A stretch of 57,264 nucleotides of DNA, taken from contig PLWS01000002.1 in assembly GCA_003151115.1 (NCBI GenBank), positions 878,570 through 935,833 of the forward strand, written 5' to 3'. The translations under genes were made by a program, and so were the position numbers. Below are positions 32,766 to 41,548 of the stretch, in pieces. Each line of letters starts with the position of its first letter. Position 1 is the stretch's first letter. Below the pieces are notes generated by a model. That model was not told the DNA's origin. It did no database searches and saw nothing but the letters and a program-made list of their open reading frames with translations. Source of the DNA: Vulcanimicrobiota bacterium. Its GTDB lineage: Bacteria; Vulcanimicrobiota; Vulcanimicrobiia; Vulcanimicrobiales; Vulcanimicrobiaceae.

Positions 32766-34208
32766 GTGAGAAGCTCGCTGGCCTCCCGCTTGGCGGGCCT
32801 TTACACGCTGTTGCTTGGGATTACCGTATTTCTTGTTATCGTCGCATCCTCGATCGCGCTGGTTTACGAACTGAACGGGTTTAGTCGCGACATCGTCATC
32901 GCCAAGCATGACGAAGCGCGCTATTTAGTCGATCAGTACCACATGCAGGGCGTTAGTTTAGGTAAAGCCGCGCCCGACATTGCTCGCGAATTGAGCGGCA
33001 TCGGCATGCAGGTCACCGTCTTCGACGCGAAAGGAAAATACTTAGCCGGCGATCGTTCGTTGCGCCCGCCCATGCTCGGACGCATGTTGAATGGGCGTGT
33101 AGAAATTGTCCGGCCAACGGGACGCGCGCAAATCACCATCAGCCGGGGGCCGCCCGGTTTTGAGGGTCCGCCGCGCCGCTCTGATTTCCGGTTCCTGATT
33201 GGGGTCGATGGCGGCTACGTCGCGTTCATGCCTTCGCCCTGGATCATCTTTGCAAATCTTGGACCGTACTGGCTGATCATCGTATCCATCGGCATCGTTG
33301 CGATCTTGCTCTCATGGTTCATCGGTCGCGTCTTTTCGCGTCACGCTCTCGCGCCGCTCACAGAAGTCACCGGATCGTTGCAAGCGTTGGCGCTCGGTGA
33401 CTACACCCAGCGCCGGTTTATAGCAGCCGGCGGGGACGAGATCGCGCAGTTGACCGCAGCGTATAACGATGCTGCTGCGAGTGTGGCAAGCGCGATGGAC
33501 GAGCGCAAGAATACGGAGGCTCGCATGCGCCAGTTCGTCGCCGATGCCGGCCACGAGCTGCGCACGCCGCTGACCGTTATCGCCGGCTATATCGACGTGC
33601 TGCGCCGCGGCGCCATCGAGGAGCCGAAGGTCGCCAAACAGATCTTGGCGACGATGTCGCTCGAGAAAGAGCACATGCGCGGCTTGATCGATCGCTTGAT
33701 GCGATTGGCGCGCATGGACGCAGAGGCGCCGCCTGAACCGATGCCGATCGATGTGCGCGAATTTTTACTCGATCAGTCCGAGGCTGCGCGGCGGCTCGAC
33801 GAGCGGCGTCCCATCGATTACAGCGTCGAAGGCGTAAAAGAGATTTTCGCCGATCGCGCCGAGCTGGCCGAAGCGTTCTGGAATATTTTGGAAAACGCGC
33901 TGAAATATGCACCCGGAGCCCCGGTGCATTTGCGCGCGACTGCAGAAGGCGAAGAGGTCGTCCTAACGGTCAGCGACCAGGGTCCCGGAATGACCGAAGC
34001 CGAGCTGCTCCATGCTTTCGAACGGTTCTACCGGGGAGATGCACGGGGAGAGATGCCGGGCACCGGTCTTGGTCTGGCGATCGCCAAACGGGCGGTCGAC
34101 CGAGCCGGCGGCACGATCGGGATCGATAGCGCCCCGGGGCATGGAACGACGGTAACGATCCGTCTTCCTCAGGTGTTTCCCAAGGGTGGAGTGGTAAAAG
34201 AAACCTGA
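32766..34208 (+). CDS. sensor histidine kinase with HAMP domain
   Basis: 480 residues, GTG start. Membrane segment 1 at about 12-33, a periplasmic or extracytoplasmic loop of about 130 residues (no known sensor motif), membrane segment 2 at about 165-186, HAMP (about 187-240). HisKA has phospho-acceptor His263 in ADAGHELRTPL. HATPase_c has N-box NILENALKYAP (373-383), G1 VSDQGPGM and G2 GTGLGLAIAKRA (432-443). Autophosphorylates and passes phosphate to the regulator upstream. Its TGA overlaps the ATG of the TonB receptor (TGATG at 34206-34210), so kinase and receptor are translationally coupled, an arrangement suggesting that the receptor's substrate is the signal. Confidence 0.95.
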   Translation: MRSSLASRLAGLYTLLLGITVFLVIVASSIALVYELNGFSRDIVIAKHDEARYLVDQYHMQGVSLGKAAPDIARELSGIGMQVTVFDAKGKYLAGDRSLRPPMLGRMLNGRVEIVRPTGRAQITISRGPPGFEGPPRRSDFRFLIGVDGGYVAFMPSPWIIFANLGPYWLIIVSIGIVAILLSWFIGRVFSRHALAPLTEVTGSLQALALGDYTQRRFIAAGGDEIAQLTAAYNDAAASVASAMDERKNTEARMRQFVADAGHELRTPLTVIAGYIDVLRRGAIEEPKVAKQILATMSLEKEHMRGLIDRLMRLARMDAEAPPEPMPIDVREFLLDQSEAARRLDERRPIDYSVEGVKEIFADRAELAEAFWNILENALKYAPGAPVHLRATAEGEEVVLTVSDQGPGMTEAELLHAFERFYRGDARGEMPGTGLGLAIAKRAVDRAGGTIGIDSAPGHGTTVTIRLPQVFPKGGVVKET

Positions 34209-37200
34209 TGCGACGCGTTACTGCCTTTTTGTTGGCCTTGATTTTCACCGCAAGCCTGACGCCGGCTGCTCTCGCGCAGTCTGACACGGGCGAAATCTGG
34301 ATCACGGTGCAAGACGCCGGAACAAAGGCGCCGGTGATTCTAGCGCGGGTCTTGCTTGACGGTCCGGTAGTCACCAGCGAATTCACGGGCAACGACGGGA
34401 AGGTCCACTTCATCGACGTGCCCGACGGGATCTACCGCGCGCGCGTTTTCGCGCGTGGCTTTCAGGCGGTTACTTCTTCGAATTTCGAAGTAACCAACGG
34501 CCGCTCCGTGACCGTCGCCGTGGAATTGGCGCAGTCGCAAGCCCCTTTGCGCACCATTGCGTCCGTGGTGTCGAAATCAACTGCGACCGTTTCGACGACG
34601 GCCATATCAGCGAACAGCGCTCAGCGCAAGCTTTCCGATACGCTGGCTGACGCGCTCGGCACGCTTTCCGGTGTAAACTTGACGACCTCGAGCAATGACA
34701 GCGATGCGACGCAAACGATATCGCTTGAGGGTCAGGACGCGAGTCAAACCGCGTTGTCGGTCAATGGCATCCCTTTGAACTCGCCTGGCACCGCCGGTAA
34801 CGTGCGCGCGATAAACTCCGACCTTTTCACCGGCGCCAATGTTTCGTTCGGCCCGCAAACGGGCGGGTTCGGCGGCGGCGGCGTTGGCTTCTCGACGCTT
34901 CAGCCAACGCTCTCGTGGCAGAGCGAGTTCTCGCTCTCGGCGGGCAGCAACGGGAAGAACAACTATCTGGCATCGGAGAGCGGCTCTCTCGGGAAGCTCG
35001 GATTCGCTTTCACGCATACGTTCCGCGCCACGCCGAGCCTCCTCGACGGAATGACGTTCCTTGATGCGAGTGGCTTGAGTTACAACCACAACGGCGACCG
35101 TAACAGCTCCGGGACGTTGCTGAATCTGCGTTATCAGTTAAACGACGCGCAAACGCTGAGCACGTTGTACATGCATTCGACCAACTCGGCGAATATCGTT
35201 TGCACGCAGTTCACCGGGCCGGTGCCCTGCGGATACGGTCCGGACAACACGACGAACACTGCCTTCGATCTGTATTCGCTTACCGATAACGCACTGATCG
35301 GCGACACGCAGGTTGCAGCGTCGTTCTACGGGACGCGCTCGAGCACGCTCAACGATATGCTGAACCGGTTCGTGGGCGGCATTGCGGAGCCCACCGGCAC
35401 GCAATCCACAAATTATTCAAACGGATTCTCGGTCAACGCCACGCTGCCGGCCCGCGATCGGCACACGATTTCGGTTACCGCCAATACAAGCAACAGCCGG
35501 AGCTCTTATACGCCGCTGGTCCCTGCAGCCGCTCCATATACGTTCAACGGCCAGTCCAGCAGCTATTCGTCGCTCACGATCAACGATTCGATTCGGGCGA
35601 ATCCGAAGCTGCGCTTCAACGATTCGATCGGCATTAGCCGTTCGAGCACCGGTCCCGGCACCATACTCTTAGGTTTCAGCTCGAACTGGGCGCCGACGAC
35701 CAGCGATACGTACGCGTTCAGTTACAACATCGGTGGTAACGGCGCGCGCCTCGGCCGCGAAGGTATTCTTTCAGATCCCGCGCAGCTGCGTTTCGACTGT
35801 AACAGCGACGTTGCATTCGGCAGCGCGCCTGGGGATAACGCAACGGCAAGCTCCTCGACGGCGGCGCGTCTGAGCTACACGCACAAGATGAACGGCGGCC
35901 TGATTAGCGCGCAAGTCTATCGCCAGTCGCAGAACGGCGTCGTGCTTCCGGTCGACGTGAACGGCACCGCACTCGCCGGCAGCAGCATTTTTCCGCCGGG
36001 CTATTTTGCGATAGCGCAAAATACATTCGTCAACGAATGCGGCGTTCCGATTGGAACGACGTTCGGTCCGCAAAACACGTACTTCTCGACGCCCATCTCC
36101 GGCGTGCAGCGCGTCTACGAGGGCTTCCAGCTCAACGGCTACTTTACGCTGGGCGGCGTCGTTATCGAGCCGTTTTACGATACGCAGGTCGCCAAAGCGA
36201 ACAGCAGCGATCCCCGTTTCGTCAACCCGTACGCAATCACAATAGCGCGCACGCAGCTTCCCAACGTGCCGCTGCACCGCGCCGGACTGACTCTCGATTA
36301 CAAGCCGCCCCACTCCGCGTTCGAGTGGCTGGCGAGGGCGAATTACACCGGCAGCAATAATGGGCAAAATCTGCCCGCCTACACGACGGTGGACGCCGGG
36401 ATCAACTACACGGCGTCGCGCGGCGACGTCACTTTTGCGGCGAGTAACATCTTTAATGCGTATGGCGGCATCTTCGCGACGTCGCAAGGAGCCGTGCCGT
36501 ACGTCACGCAGGCGGGAATCATTATTCCGACCGTCGCGCGACCGAATCCGCCGCGGCAGTACTCGCTTACCTATACGGTGCGCTTTGGTCAAAACGTGCC
36601 GCAAAATTCAGGCGCATCCACGCTCTCTTCGGTTGTCGGCGGCGGAGAAGGCGGTGGTCCCGGGGGGCCAGGCGGCCGCGGCGGAGCGGGCGGCGCATTC
36701 TTCCGCCAGCTGACACAGCTGCCGCAGAGTCCGCCGTCGAATCCATTTGCGGTAAATACGGCTACACCGATCTGCACTGCGGACTCGCAGAAGATCGTGC
36801 AGCCTATCCTGACGGCGCTCAAATCTTACACGTCACAGATCGAGGCCGCTAAGACGTCAGCGGGATATCCGGCCACGGCACCGGCGCCGCCGGTCATTCC
36901 GGGCGTGTCGGTGCAGTATCATCCGTTAGGCACGACGTACGCGCTCTCGATCTCGACGAACAAGACCGCACTCTTGCGCCCGGTCTTCACGTGTTCGACG
37001 TTCCATATCGCCGACCAGCAGGCGGCGGACCAGCGCAAATTATTCGTCGAGCCGAATACCGGCGGAATGTTTGCCACGCCGACGCTCACCTTCATGCCGT
37101 CGGTTGGACTCTACCTCGCGCGCACGCCTCCGGCGGCGGGTTCGGAAACCTTCCGCACCTACAAGCTTCCGGTGACGCCGCCGAAAAATGCGTTCGTCTA

Positions 37201-37714
37201 CAATCCGAAGAGCCCGACGTGCACGACCGCGCAAATGCGTTCAACGGCGCAGGCTGCGATCGCGGAATTGCAAGCGCACTTTGCTAAAGGCGGTCCAGCT
37301 CCGGACTGGACGATCACCGCGAACACGGCGAAAGCAGGTACCTGGTACTCGCTTTCGCCCGAGGATATTACGTGGGTTCCGGCACTGATTAATTGCGGAC
37401 GCGTCGCGTCCGCGGCTCGCGACGATCTTACGAAACTCGGGTGGGACGGAGCGATTCCGCCAAGTTTGAGCTACTCACCGGCATTGGGCTTGTATCTCGT
37501 CACGGGCGGATTCCAGCGCCAAGGCGGACCGAACGCACCGAACAGTACGCCTGGGCCAAACGGTCAGCGTCGCACGGGCGGCGGCGAAGGCGGCGGTTTC
37601 GGCGGCGGATTCATGATTCCGATCTTCGGTGGGCAACGCCGCGGCGGAGCCAGTCCGTCCCCGTCGCCCGCGCCAGCATCGCCGTCACCGGCGCCGAGCT
37701 CGAGCCCGCACTAA
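34208..37714 (+). CDS. TonB-dependent outer-membrane receptor with carboxypeptidase-like N-domain and duplicated C-terminal Cys domain
   Basis: 1168 residues. Signal peptide (about 1-23, ending ALAQ). A carboxypeptidase-regulatory-like beta domain follows (about 27-110: GEIWITVQDAGTKAPVILAR). The TonB plug is at about 140-235 (KLSDTLADALGTLSGVNL, TISLEGQDASQTALSVNGIP). The beta barrel runs to YSLTYTVRFGQN (about 785-796), where TonB receptors normally end. Here about 370 residues follow: a Gly-rich linker and two repeats of a new domain (about 856-970 and 1005-1098). Each repeat has two Cys, a GT-x-Y-x-LS strand and a P-x-L-x-(F/Y)-x-P-x-x-GLYL ending. A Gly-rich patch and a Pro/Ser/Ala tail close the protein. 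Likely an energy-dependent importer; substrate unknown. Confidence 0.85.
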   Translation: MRRVTAFLLALIFTASLTPAALAQSDTGEIWITVQDAGTKAPVILARVLLDGPVVTSEFTGNDGKVHFIDVPDGIYRARVFARGFQAVTSSNFEVTNGRSVTVAVELAQSQAPLRTIASVVSKSTATVSTTAISANSAQRKLSDTLADALGTLSGVNLTTSSNDSDATQTISLEGQDASQTALSVNGIPLNSPGTAGNVRAINSDLFTGANVSFGPQTGGFGGGGVGFSTLQPTLSWQSEFSLSAGSNGKNNYLASESGSLGKLGFAFTHTFRATPSLLDGMTFLDASGLSYNHNGDRNSSGTLLNLRYQLNDAQTLSTLYMHSTNSANIVCTQFTGPVPCGYGPDNTTNTAFDLYSLTDNALIGDTQVAASFYGTRSSTLNDMLNRFVGGIAEPTGTQSTNYSNGFSVNATLPARDRHTISVTANTSNSRSSYTPLVPAAAPYTFNGQSSSYSSLTINDSIRANPKLRFNDSIGISRSSTGPGTILLGFSSNWAPTTSDTYAFSYNIGGNGARLGREGILSDPAQLRFDCNSDVAFGSAPGDNATASSSTAARLSYTHKMNGGLISAQVYRQSQNGVVLPVDVNGTALAGSSIFPPGYFAIAQNTFVNECGVPIGTTFGPQNTYFSTPISGVQRVYEGFQLNGYFTLGGVVIEPFYDTQVAKANSSDPRFVNPYAITIARTQLPNVPLHRAGLTLDYKPPHSAFEWLARANYTGSNNGQNLPAYTTVDAGINYTASRGDVTFAASNIFNAYGGIFATSQGAVPYVTQAGIIIPTVARPNPPRQYSLTYTVRFGQNVPQNSGASTLSSVVGGGEGGGPGGPGGRGGAGGAFFRQLTQLPQSPPSNPFAVNTATPICTADSQKIVQPILTALKSYTSQIEAAKTSAGYPATAPAPPVIPGVSVQYHPLGTTYALSISTNKTALLRPVFTCSTFHIADQQAADQRKLFVEPNTGGMFATPTLTFMPSVGLYLARTPPAAGSETFRTYKLPVTPPKNAFVYNPKSPTCTTAQMRSTAQAAIAELQAHFAKGGPAPDWTITANTAKAGTWYSLSPEDITWVPALINCGRVASAARDDLTKLGWDGAIPPSLSYSPALGLYLVTGGFQRQGGPNAPNSTPGPNGQRRTGGGEGGGFGGGFMIPIFGGQRRGGASPSPSPAPASPSPAPSSSPH

Positions 37715-38229
37715 CGCTCGGTCGAAGTTCCCGCGAGACGGGCGCGATCGACCATGTCTTTCATACGCGGATGATCGCCCGGAATCGTCGTGACCCATTT
37801 TTCGAACTTGGGAACGGGCTCGCAGACGCGAAATAAAAAGTACCAGACGTTCATCTCGCCCATGAATTTGAACCGGCGCTTGATGTCGGCGCTCAACGCC
37901 GCGTAGGTCGGAAACGACTGCAAATACTTTTCGAAACCGCCGTGAGCGCCATCGAGCTCGACCAGCGTTTGCGCATTATGAATTGTCGCGCGAATCTTGC
38001 GCGCGCTGTGCAGGATGCCGGGCGCGTGCAGCAACCGGTCGACGTCGCCTTCCGTGTATGCCGCGACTTTGAGAACGTCGAACGATTCGAACGCCTCGCG
38101 AAACGATTCCCAGCGTTGCGCGATCGATGCCCAACTCAGACCCGCCTGGAAAACGGCGCGGGTGATGACTTCCAAGTAGTCGTTTAAAGCCGGAGATTCG
38201 ACCTGTCCGGGGATGGTCGAGTGGGCCAC
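37711..38229 (-). CDS. DNA-3-methyladenine glycosylase I (Tag)-like protein, catalytic residues not conserved
   Basis: 172 residues. Resembles Tag, which removes 3-methyladenine from DNA: VFQAGLSWASIAQRWESFREAFESFD aligns with the family's QAGLSW-x-x-x-x-K-R-E-x-(Y/F)-R-x-(A/C)-F core. RKIRATIHNAQ and WYFLFRVCEPVPK also fit. Compared with E. coli Tag from memory, the N-terminal Cys/His zinc ligands and the C-terminal Cys are absent. The Glu equivalent to E38, five residues before the AGLSW core, appears to be Ala. It may have a changed specificity or be a non-catalytic DNA-binding relative. GTG start overlaps the stop of the M20 amidohydrolase gene by one base, and its own stop shares four bases with the TonB receptor stop. 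Confidence 0.7.
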   Translation of the reverse strand: MAHSTIPGQVESPALNDYLEVITRAVFQAGLSWASIAQRWESFREAFESFDVLKVAAYTEGDVDRLLHAPGILHSARKIRATIHNAQTLVELDGAHGGFEKYLQSFPTYAALSADIKRRFKFMGEMNVWYFLFRVCEPVPKFEKWVTTIPGDHPRMKDMVDRARLAGTSTER

Positions 38230-39407
38230 TATGGCGCGTGCGCCGGCGCGTCAAAAGCTAGCGCGGTCATCATAGCTACGCCCGCCGGCAATGCTGCCTC
38301 GTCGATATCGAATGTGCTCGAATGGTGAGGGTGCGCGGTAGCGCTGTCGCCGCGGGCTCCGAGCATATAAAAGCATGCCGGCACGCGCTGGGCGAAAAAT
38401 GAAAAATCCTCGGCCCCCATCAGTTTGTCCGCCGCGAACACCCGCGCATCGCCGAACAGCTTGCGGGCAAGCGTTTCGGCATACTGCGATTGATCCGGAT
38501 CGTTTGCAGTGACGGGGTAGCGTTTGAGATATTGGAATTCGTAGGCTGCGCCGGCCGCGTCGCACGACGCTTTGAGAATCCGTTCGATCCGCCCCGGCAT
38601 TGAATCGCGCAACTCTTCGGAAAAGGCCCGAACGGTGCCCAGCATGCGGACAGTGCGCGGAATAACGTTATGTATCGTTCCCCCGTGGAACGAACCGATC
38701 GTCACCACGGCCGGCTCGAGCGGGTCAACGTTGCGGCTGACGATTTGCTGCAGTGCGGTGACAAATCCGGCCGCAGTCAAAATCGGATCGATCGTATCGT
38801 GCGGAGCCGCGCCGTGTCCGCCTTTTCCGAGTACTTCGATTTCGATTGAATCGCTCGACGCGTAAAACGGTCCGCTGCGAAAACCGAGCGTACCGGTTTC
38901 GTACTTTGAACTCAAGTGAAGACCGTAAGCGCGTTCGATTCCGAACCGCTCGATAAGGCCTTCCTCGACCATGGCTTGTGCGCCGCCCTGCCCTTCCTCG
39001 GCCGGTTGAAAAACAAGGCAGACGGTTCCCGCGAGTTCGTCGCGCCGGTCGGCAATCAGTTCGGCCGCGCCAAGCAAAATGGCCACGTGACCATCGTGGC
39101 CGCAAGCGTGCATGACTCCGTCGTTACGCGAACGGTACGGACCGGAGTTTTCCTCGAGTATCGGAAGCGCATCCATGTCGGCGCGCAGCATGATCGTGCG
39201 GCCGGCTTTGGCCCCGCGGATTACGCCGACAACGCCTGTGCGAGCGATGGCGCCGTGTACGTCATAGCCGAGGTTGCCGAGGCGCTCGGCGACGATTCCA
39301 GCGGTGCGCTCTTCCGCAAACCCGAGCTCCGGGTGCATGTGGAGGTCCCGTCGCGTCGCGACGACCTGGTCGGCCAGCTTCGCGGGCACCTCGATGGTGG
39401 CGGTCAT
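38229..39407 (-). CDS. M20-family metallo-amidohydrolase (N-acyl amino acid / hippurate hydrolase type)
   Basis: 392 residues from ATG 39407; the frame extends upstream to 39500, but the family N-terminus fits this start. Cytoplasmic zinc- or manganese-dependent enzyme that cuts N-acyl amino acids or related amides. Seen: HMHPELGFAEE (24-34), LRADMDALPI (75-84), MHACGHDGH with metal ligands Cys102 and His104 (99-107), QPAEEGQGGAQAM with Glu137-Glu138, and GLHL near 162. SMGGHG-like dimer-domain segment LGKGGHGAAPH. The downstream Tag-like gene starts inside its stop codon. The gene is divergent from the zinc-ribbon gene (39536). The exact substrate cannot be read from sequence. Confidence 0.9.
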   Translation of the reverse strand: MTATIEVPAKLADQVVATRRDLHMHPELGFAEERTAGIVAERLGNLGYDVHGAIARTGVVGVIRGAKAGRTIMLRADMDALPILEENSGPYRSRNDGVMHACGHDGHVAILLGAAELIADRRDELAGTVCLVFQPAEEGQGGAQAMVEEGLIERFGIERAYGLHLSSKYETGTLGFRSGPFYASSDSIEIEVLGKGGHGAAPHDTIDPILTAAGFVTALQQIVSRNVDPLEPAVVTIGSFHGGTIHNVIPRTVRMLGTVRAFSEELRDSMPGRIERILKASCDAAGAAYEFQYLKRYPVTANDPDQSQYAETLARKLFGDARVFAADKLMGAEDFSFFAQRVPACFYMLGARGDSATAHPHHSSTFDIDEAALPAGVAMMTALAFDAPAHAP

Positions 39408-39535
39408 GCACAAGCGGTTCGCCCTCGGGGTGCGCCTGACCCAGGGGTCTTCCTTTTCGGCAAATCGCGTGGTAGCATTTGCCGGGCAAGTCGAACCCAA
39501 CCATTCTAACCCACGTGATTAAGGAGTCCCGTTTA

Positions 39536-39850
39536 GTGTACGTCGATGAAATGTTGAACTGTGTAGACTGTGGACGTCAGTTTGCGTTTACGGCCGGGGA
39601 ACAGCAGTTCTACGCCAGCAAAGGTTTTCAAAATAAGCCCAACCGTTGTCCGGACTGCCGTCAGGCACGCAAGCAAATGCGTTCGCAAAGCGGCGGCGGC
39701 GCGGGCGGCGGCGGAGGCGCGCGCAACCGCGAAATGTTCCAAGCCACGTGCAGCCAGTGTGGCGGCGTTGCGGAAGTGCCTTTCCAGCCGCGCGGCGACA
39801 AGCCGGTCTATTGCCGCGATTGCTTCGCATCGCGACCGAATTACCGCTAG
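39536..39850 (+). CDS. double zinc-ribbon protein
   Basis: 104 residues. GTG start at 39536 is fixed by AAGGAG (39521-39526) nine bases upstream; the frame upstream lacks a better start. First ribbon: Cys9-x2-Cys12 (NCVDCGRQF) and Cys38-x2-Cys41 (NRCPDCRQ), with FTAGEQQFYASKGFQNKP between them, the signature of the zf-trcl-type 'probable zinc-ribbon' family. A Gly-rich linker (about 50-62) leads to a second ribbon: Cys72-x2-Cys75 and Cys93-x2-Cys96 (CSQCGG, VYCRDC). Proteins of this kind are common, small, cytoplasmic and of unproven function; nucleic-acid or protein binding is likely. Followed by a terminator hairpin shared with the convergent symporter gene. Confidence 0.85.
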   Translation: MYVDEMLNCVDCGRQFAFTAGEQQFYASKGFQNKPNRCPDCRQARKQMRSQSGGGAGGGGGARNREMFQATCSQCGGVAEVPFQPRGDKPVYCRDCFASRPNYR

Positions 39851-39870
39851 ATCTCAAACCCTCGCTTTGA

Positions 39871-41325
39871 CTAGCCCGCCGGCACTACGGTGGGCTTTTT
39901 CTTTACGAGGAGCGTGACGAGTGCGCAGATCGCGGCGTTAATGAGGAGCGCGTAGAAACCGGCATTGATTCCGCCGGGCGCGATGGGATTGTGCAGCGAG
40001 TAAAAGCCGACACATTCGCCCGCAATGAGGCCGGCGCCGACGGCCCACGGTCCGACGCGAGGCCAAACCAGCGCGAAGATGACGCCCGGCGCGAGCTGAG
40101 TGATGCCGACGTAGTAAAAGAGCAGCAAATCCACGAGCGATGTCTTAAAGAAGATCCAGAGCGTGAGCGCGAGGAACGCAACGACCAGCACTAGTATGCG
40201 CGTAGCCATCGTGCGCTCGCGGTCTCCCGTCGCGGCGTTGAACACGTCGCCGAGGACGTTTTTTGAGAAGACGCTGGCCGCGCCGAGCAGCAGTGTTGAA
40301 GCCGGCAGCAGAGCGGCAAGGCATCCCGCACTCGCAACGATGCCAAGCGCGGCCGGTGAGTAGTAGCGCTGCATCAACAGCATGAACGACTGATCGGCGG
40401 CCGGACCTTTTAACCCGGGAACGACGGCCAGCGCCGTGAAGCCTGCGAAGAAAACGAAAAGCAGCACCAATTGGTAGAGCGGCATAAAGATCATATTGCG
40501 CCGCAGCGTCTCGCCGTTTTTTGCCGAATAGATTGCCGGTGCGTTTGCCGGCCCCATGAAGAAGCCCACGCCCGAAAGGAGAATCGTCGTCACGAACCAC
40601 GGCACGGTGTAAGCGGCATTGGCGATGCCCGGCGGCGGTAGCGTCATCCAGTGCGGATGAACCTGCAGTACGTGGTTGATCATTCCGAGCGGCGAGCCGA
40701 AAAACCGGATGGGAAGAGCAATCCCTGCGAACAGCACCGCTCCCAACACAAGCGCATCTTTGACCACGCTTGCCCACGCGGTACCGCGCAGGCCGGCCGT
40801 AAAGACGAACAGCGCTATGAGAACAAAAGCGATGCTGACTGCCGCCGTCGAGTTGTACTGTCCATAGCCGGCAATCGTCAGCAGTATTTGCAGTCCGGTG
40901 AGCTGCAGCGTGACATAAGGGACGACGAGAAAGAATTGCAGCACCGCCACCGCGATTCCGAGCGTTTTGCTGCCGTAGCGGTACATAAACAAGTCCGGCA
41001 GCGTCAACAAACCATGTTCCTTGCCGATCCGCCAAATGGGCGGCAGCAAGAAGAAGCCGATGCAATACGCGACGGTCCCGTAGGCGAGAATGTAAAATGT
41101 CGCTGCGCCTTTGCCGTACGCCCATCCGGCTGCCCCCAGAAAGGTAAAACTCGTGTAGATTTCGCCGGCGAGCAGAATCCACAACAGCAGCGCGCCAAAC
41201 GAACGGCTCCCGACGATGAATTCGTGCGGATCCATTTTCAATTTCCGCACGCTCAAGAGCGCAAACGCGATCGTACCGACGATGACGACGGTGATAATTG
41301 TGAGTGCCAGCGTTTCCGGCCTCAC
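39871..41325 (-). CDS. sodium:solute symporter (SSS family), copy 1
   Basis: 484 residues from GTG 41325. Multi-pass inner-membrane transporter of the SSS/SLC5 family, using a sodium gradient to take up an organic solute. Seen: FIVGSRSFGALLLWILLAGE (the family's F-x-x-G-x-R opening), IYTSFTFLGAAGWAYGKG, about 13 hydrophobic helices, and DLFMYRYGSKTLG after helix 3. It is preceded by a DUF3311 gene whose TGA overlaps its GTG (GTGA at 41325-41322), a common arrangement for SSS permeases with a small accessory membrane subunit. The downstream end overlaps the zinc-ribbon terminator. Substrate unknown. A second DUF3311/SSS pair lies at 47410-49087. Confidence 0.9.
   Translation of the reverse strand: MRPETLALTIITVVIVGTIAFALLSVRKLKMDPHEFIVGSRSFGALLLWILLAGEIYTSFTFLGAAGWAYGKGAATFYILAYGTVAYCIGFFLLPPIWRIGKEHGLLTLPDLFMYRYGSKTLGIAVAVLQFFLVVPYVTLQLTGLQILLTIAGYGQYNSTAAVSIAFVLIALFVFTAGLRGTAWASVVKDALVLGAVLFAGIALPIRFFGSPLGMINHVLQVHPHWMTLPPPGIANAAYTVPWFVTTILLSGVGFFMGPANAPAIYSAKNGETLRRNMIFMPLYQLVLLFVFFAGFTALAVVPGLKGPAADQSFMLLMQRYYSPAALGIVASAGCLAALLPASTLLLGAASVFSKNVLGDVFNAATGDRERTMATRILVLVVAFLALTLWIFFKTSLVDLLLFYYVGITQLAPGVIFALVWPRVGPWAVGAGLIAGECVGFYSLHNPIAPGGINAGFYALLINAAICALVTLLVKKKPTVVPAG
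39874..39900 (+). terminator. Rho-independent terminator after the zinc-ribbon gene
   Basis: GCCCGCCG (39874-39881), loop GCACTA, CGGTGGGC (39888-39895) with one G-U pair, followed by TTTTTCTTT. It begins 23 bases after the zinc-ribbon stop and overlaps the last codons of the convergent symporter gene (stop at 39871-39873). Confidence 0.8.
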
Positions 41326-41519
41326 CGGGGACGCCCCAATCGGTTGGCTGCAAGCAAAAACAGGGGCGTGACGGCAACCCAGAAGACCATCCACGCCAGT
41401 AGGAACGGGAATCCAAACACGCGCGGCGCCTCACGGTTGACCAACGGAATCGCCAGCGTCAGCATGATTGGGGGAATTGCCGCAAGTGCGACCTGCGTAA
41501 AGCGCGCGGCGGGTGTCAT
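41322..41519 (-). CDS. DUF3311 small membrane protein, copy 1
   Basis: 65 residues with two hydrophobic helices (about 8-25 and 36-58). The pattern is that of DUF3311: a first helix ending near PLVNR, then PRVFGFPFLLAWMVFWVAVT, where FGFPF and a Trp-rich second helix are shared with copy 2 (LFGFPFFYWYQILW). Found immediately before SSS symporters and thought to be an accessory subunit; direct proof is not known to me. Its stop overlaps the symporter start by four bases. Only 29 bases separate its start from the divergent oxidoreductase gene at 41549, so the two promoters must overlap coding sequence. Confidence 0.8.
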   Translation of the reverse strand: MTPAARFTQVALAAIPPIMLTLAIPLVNREAPRVFGFPFLLAWMVFWVAVTPLFLLAANRLGRPR

Positions 41520-41548
41520 CTTGCGGTTACTAGTAGTATAGGCGGCTC

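Noticed and set aside
40651-41541. 296-codon + strand frame opposite the symporter and DUF3311 genes
   Set aside because: Lies antisense to two transport genes with definite family patterns; the product is Arg/Gln/Asp-rich and without structure.
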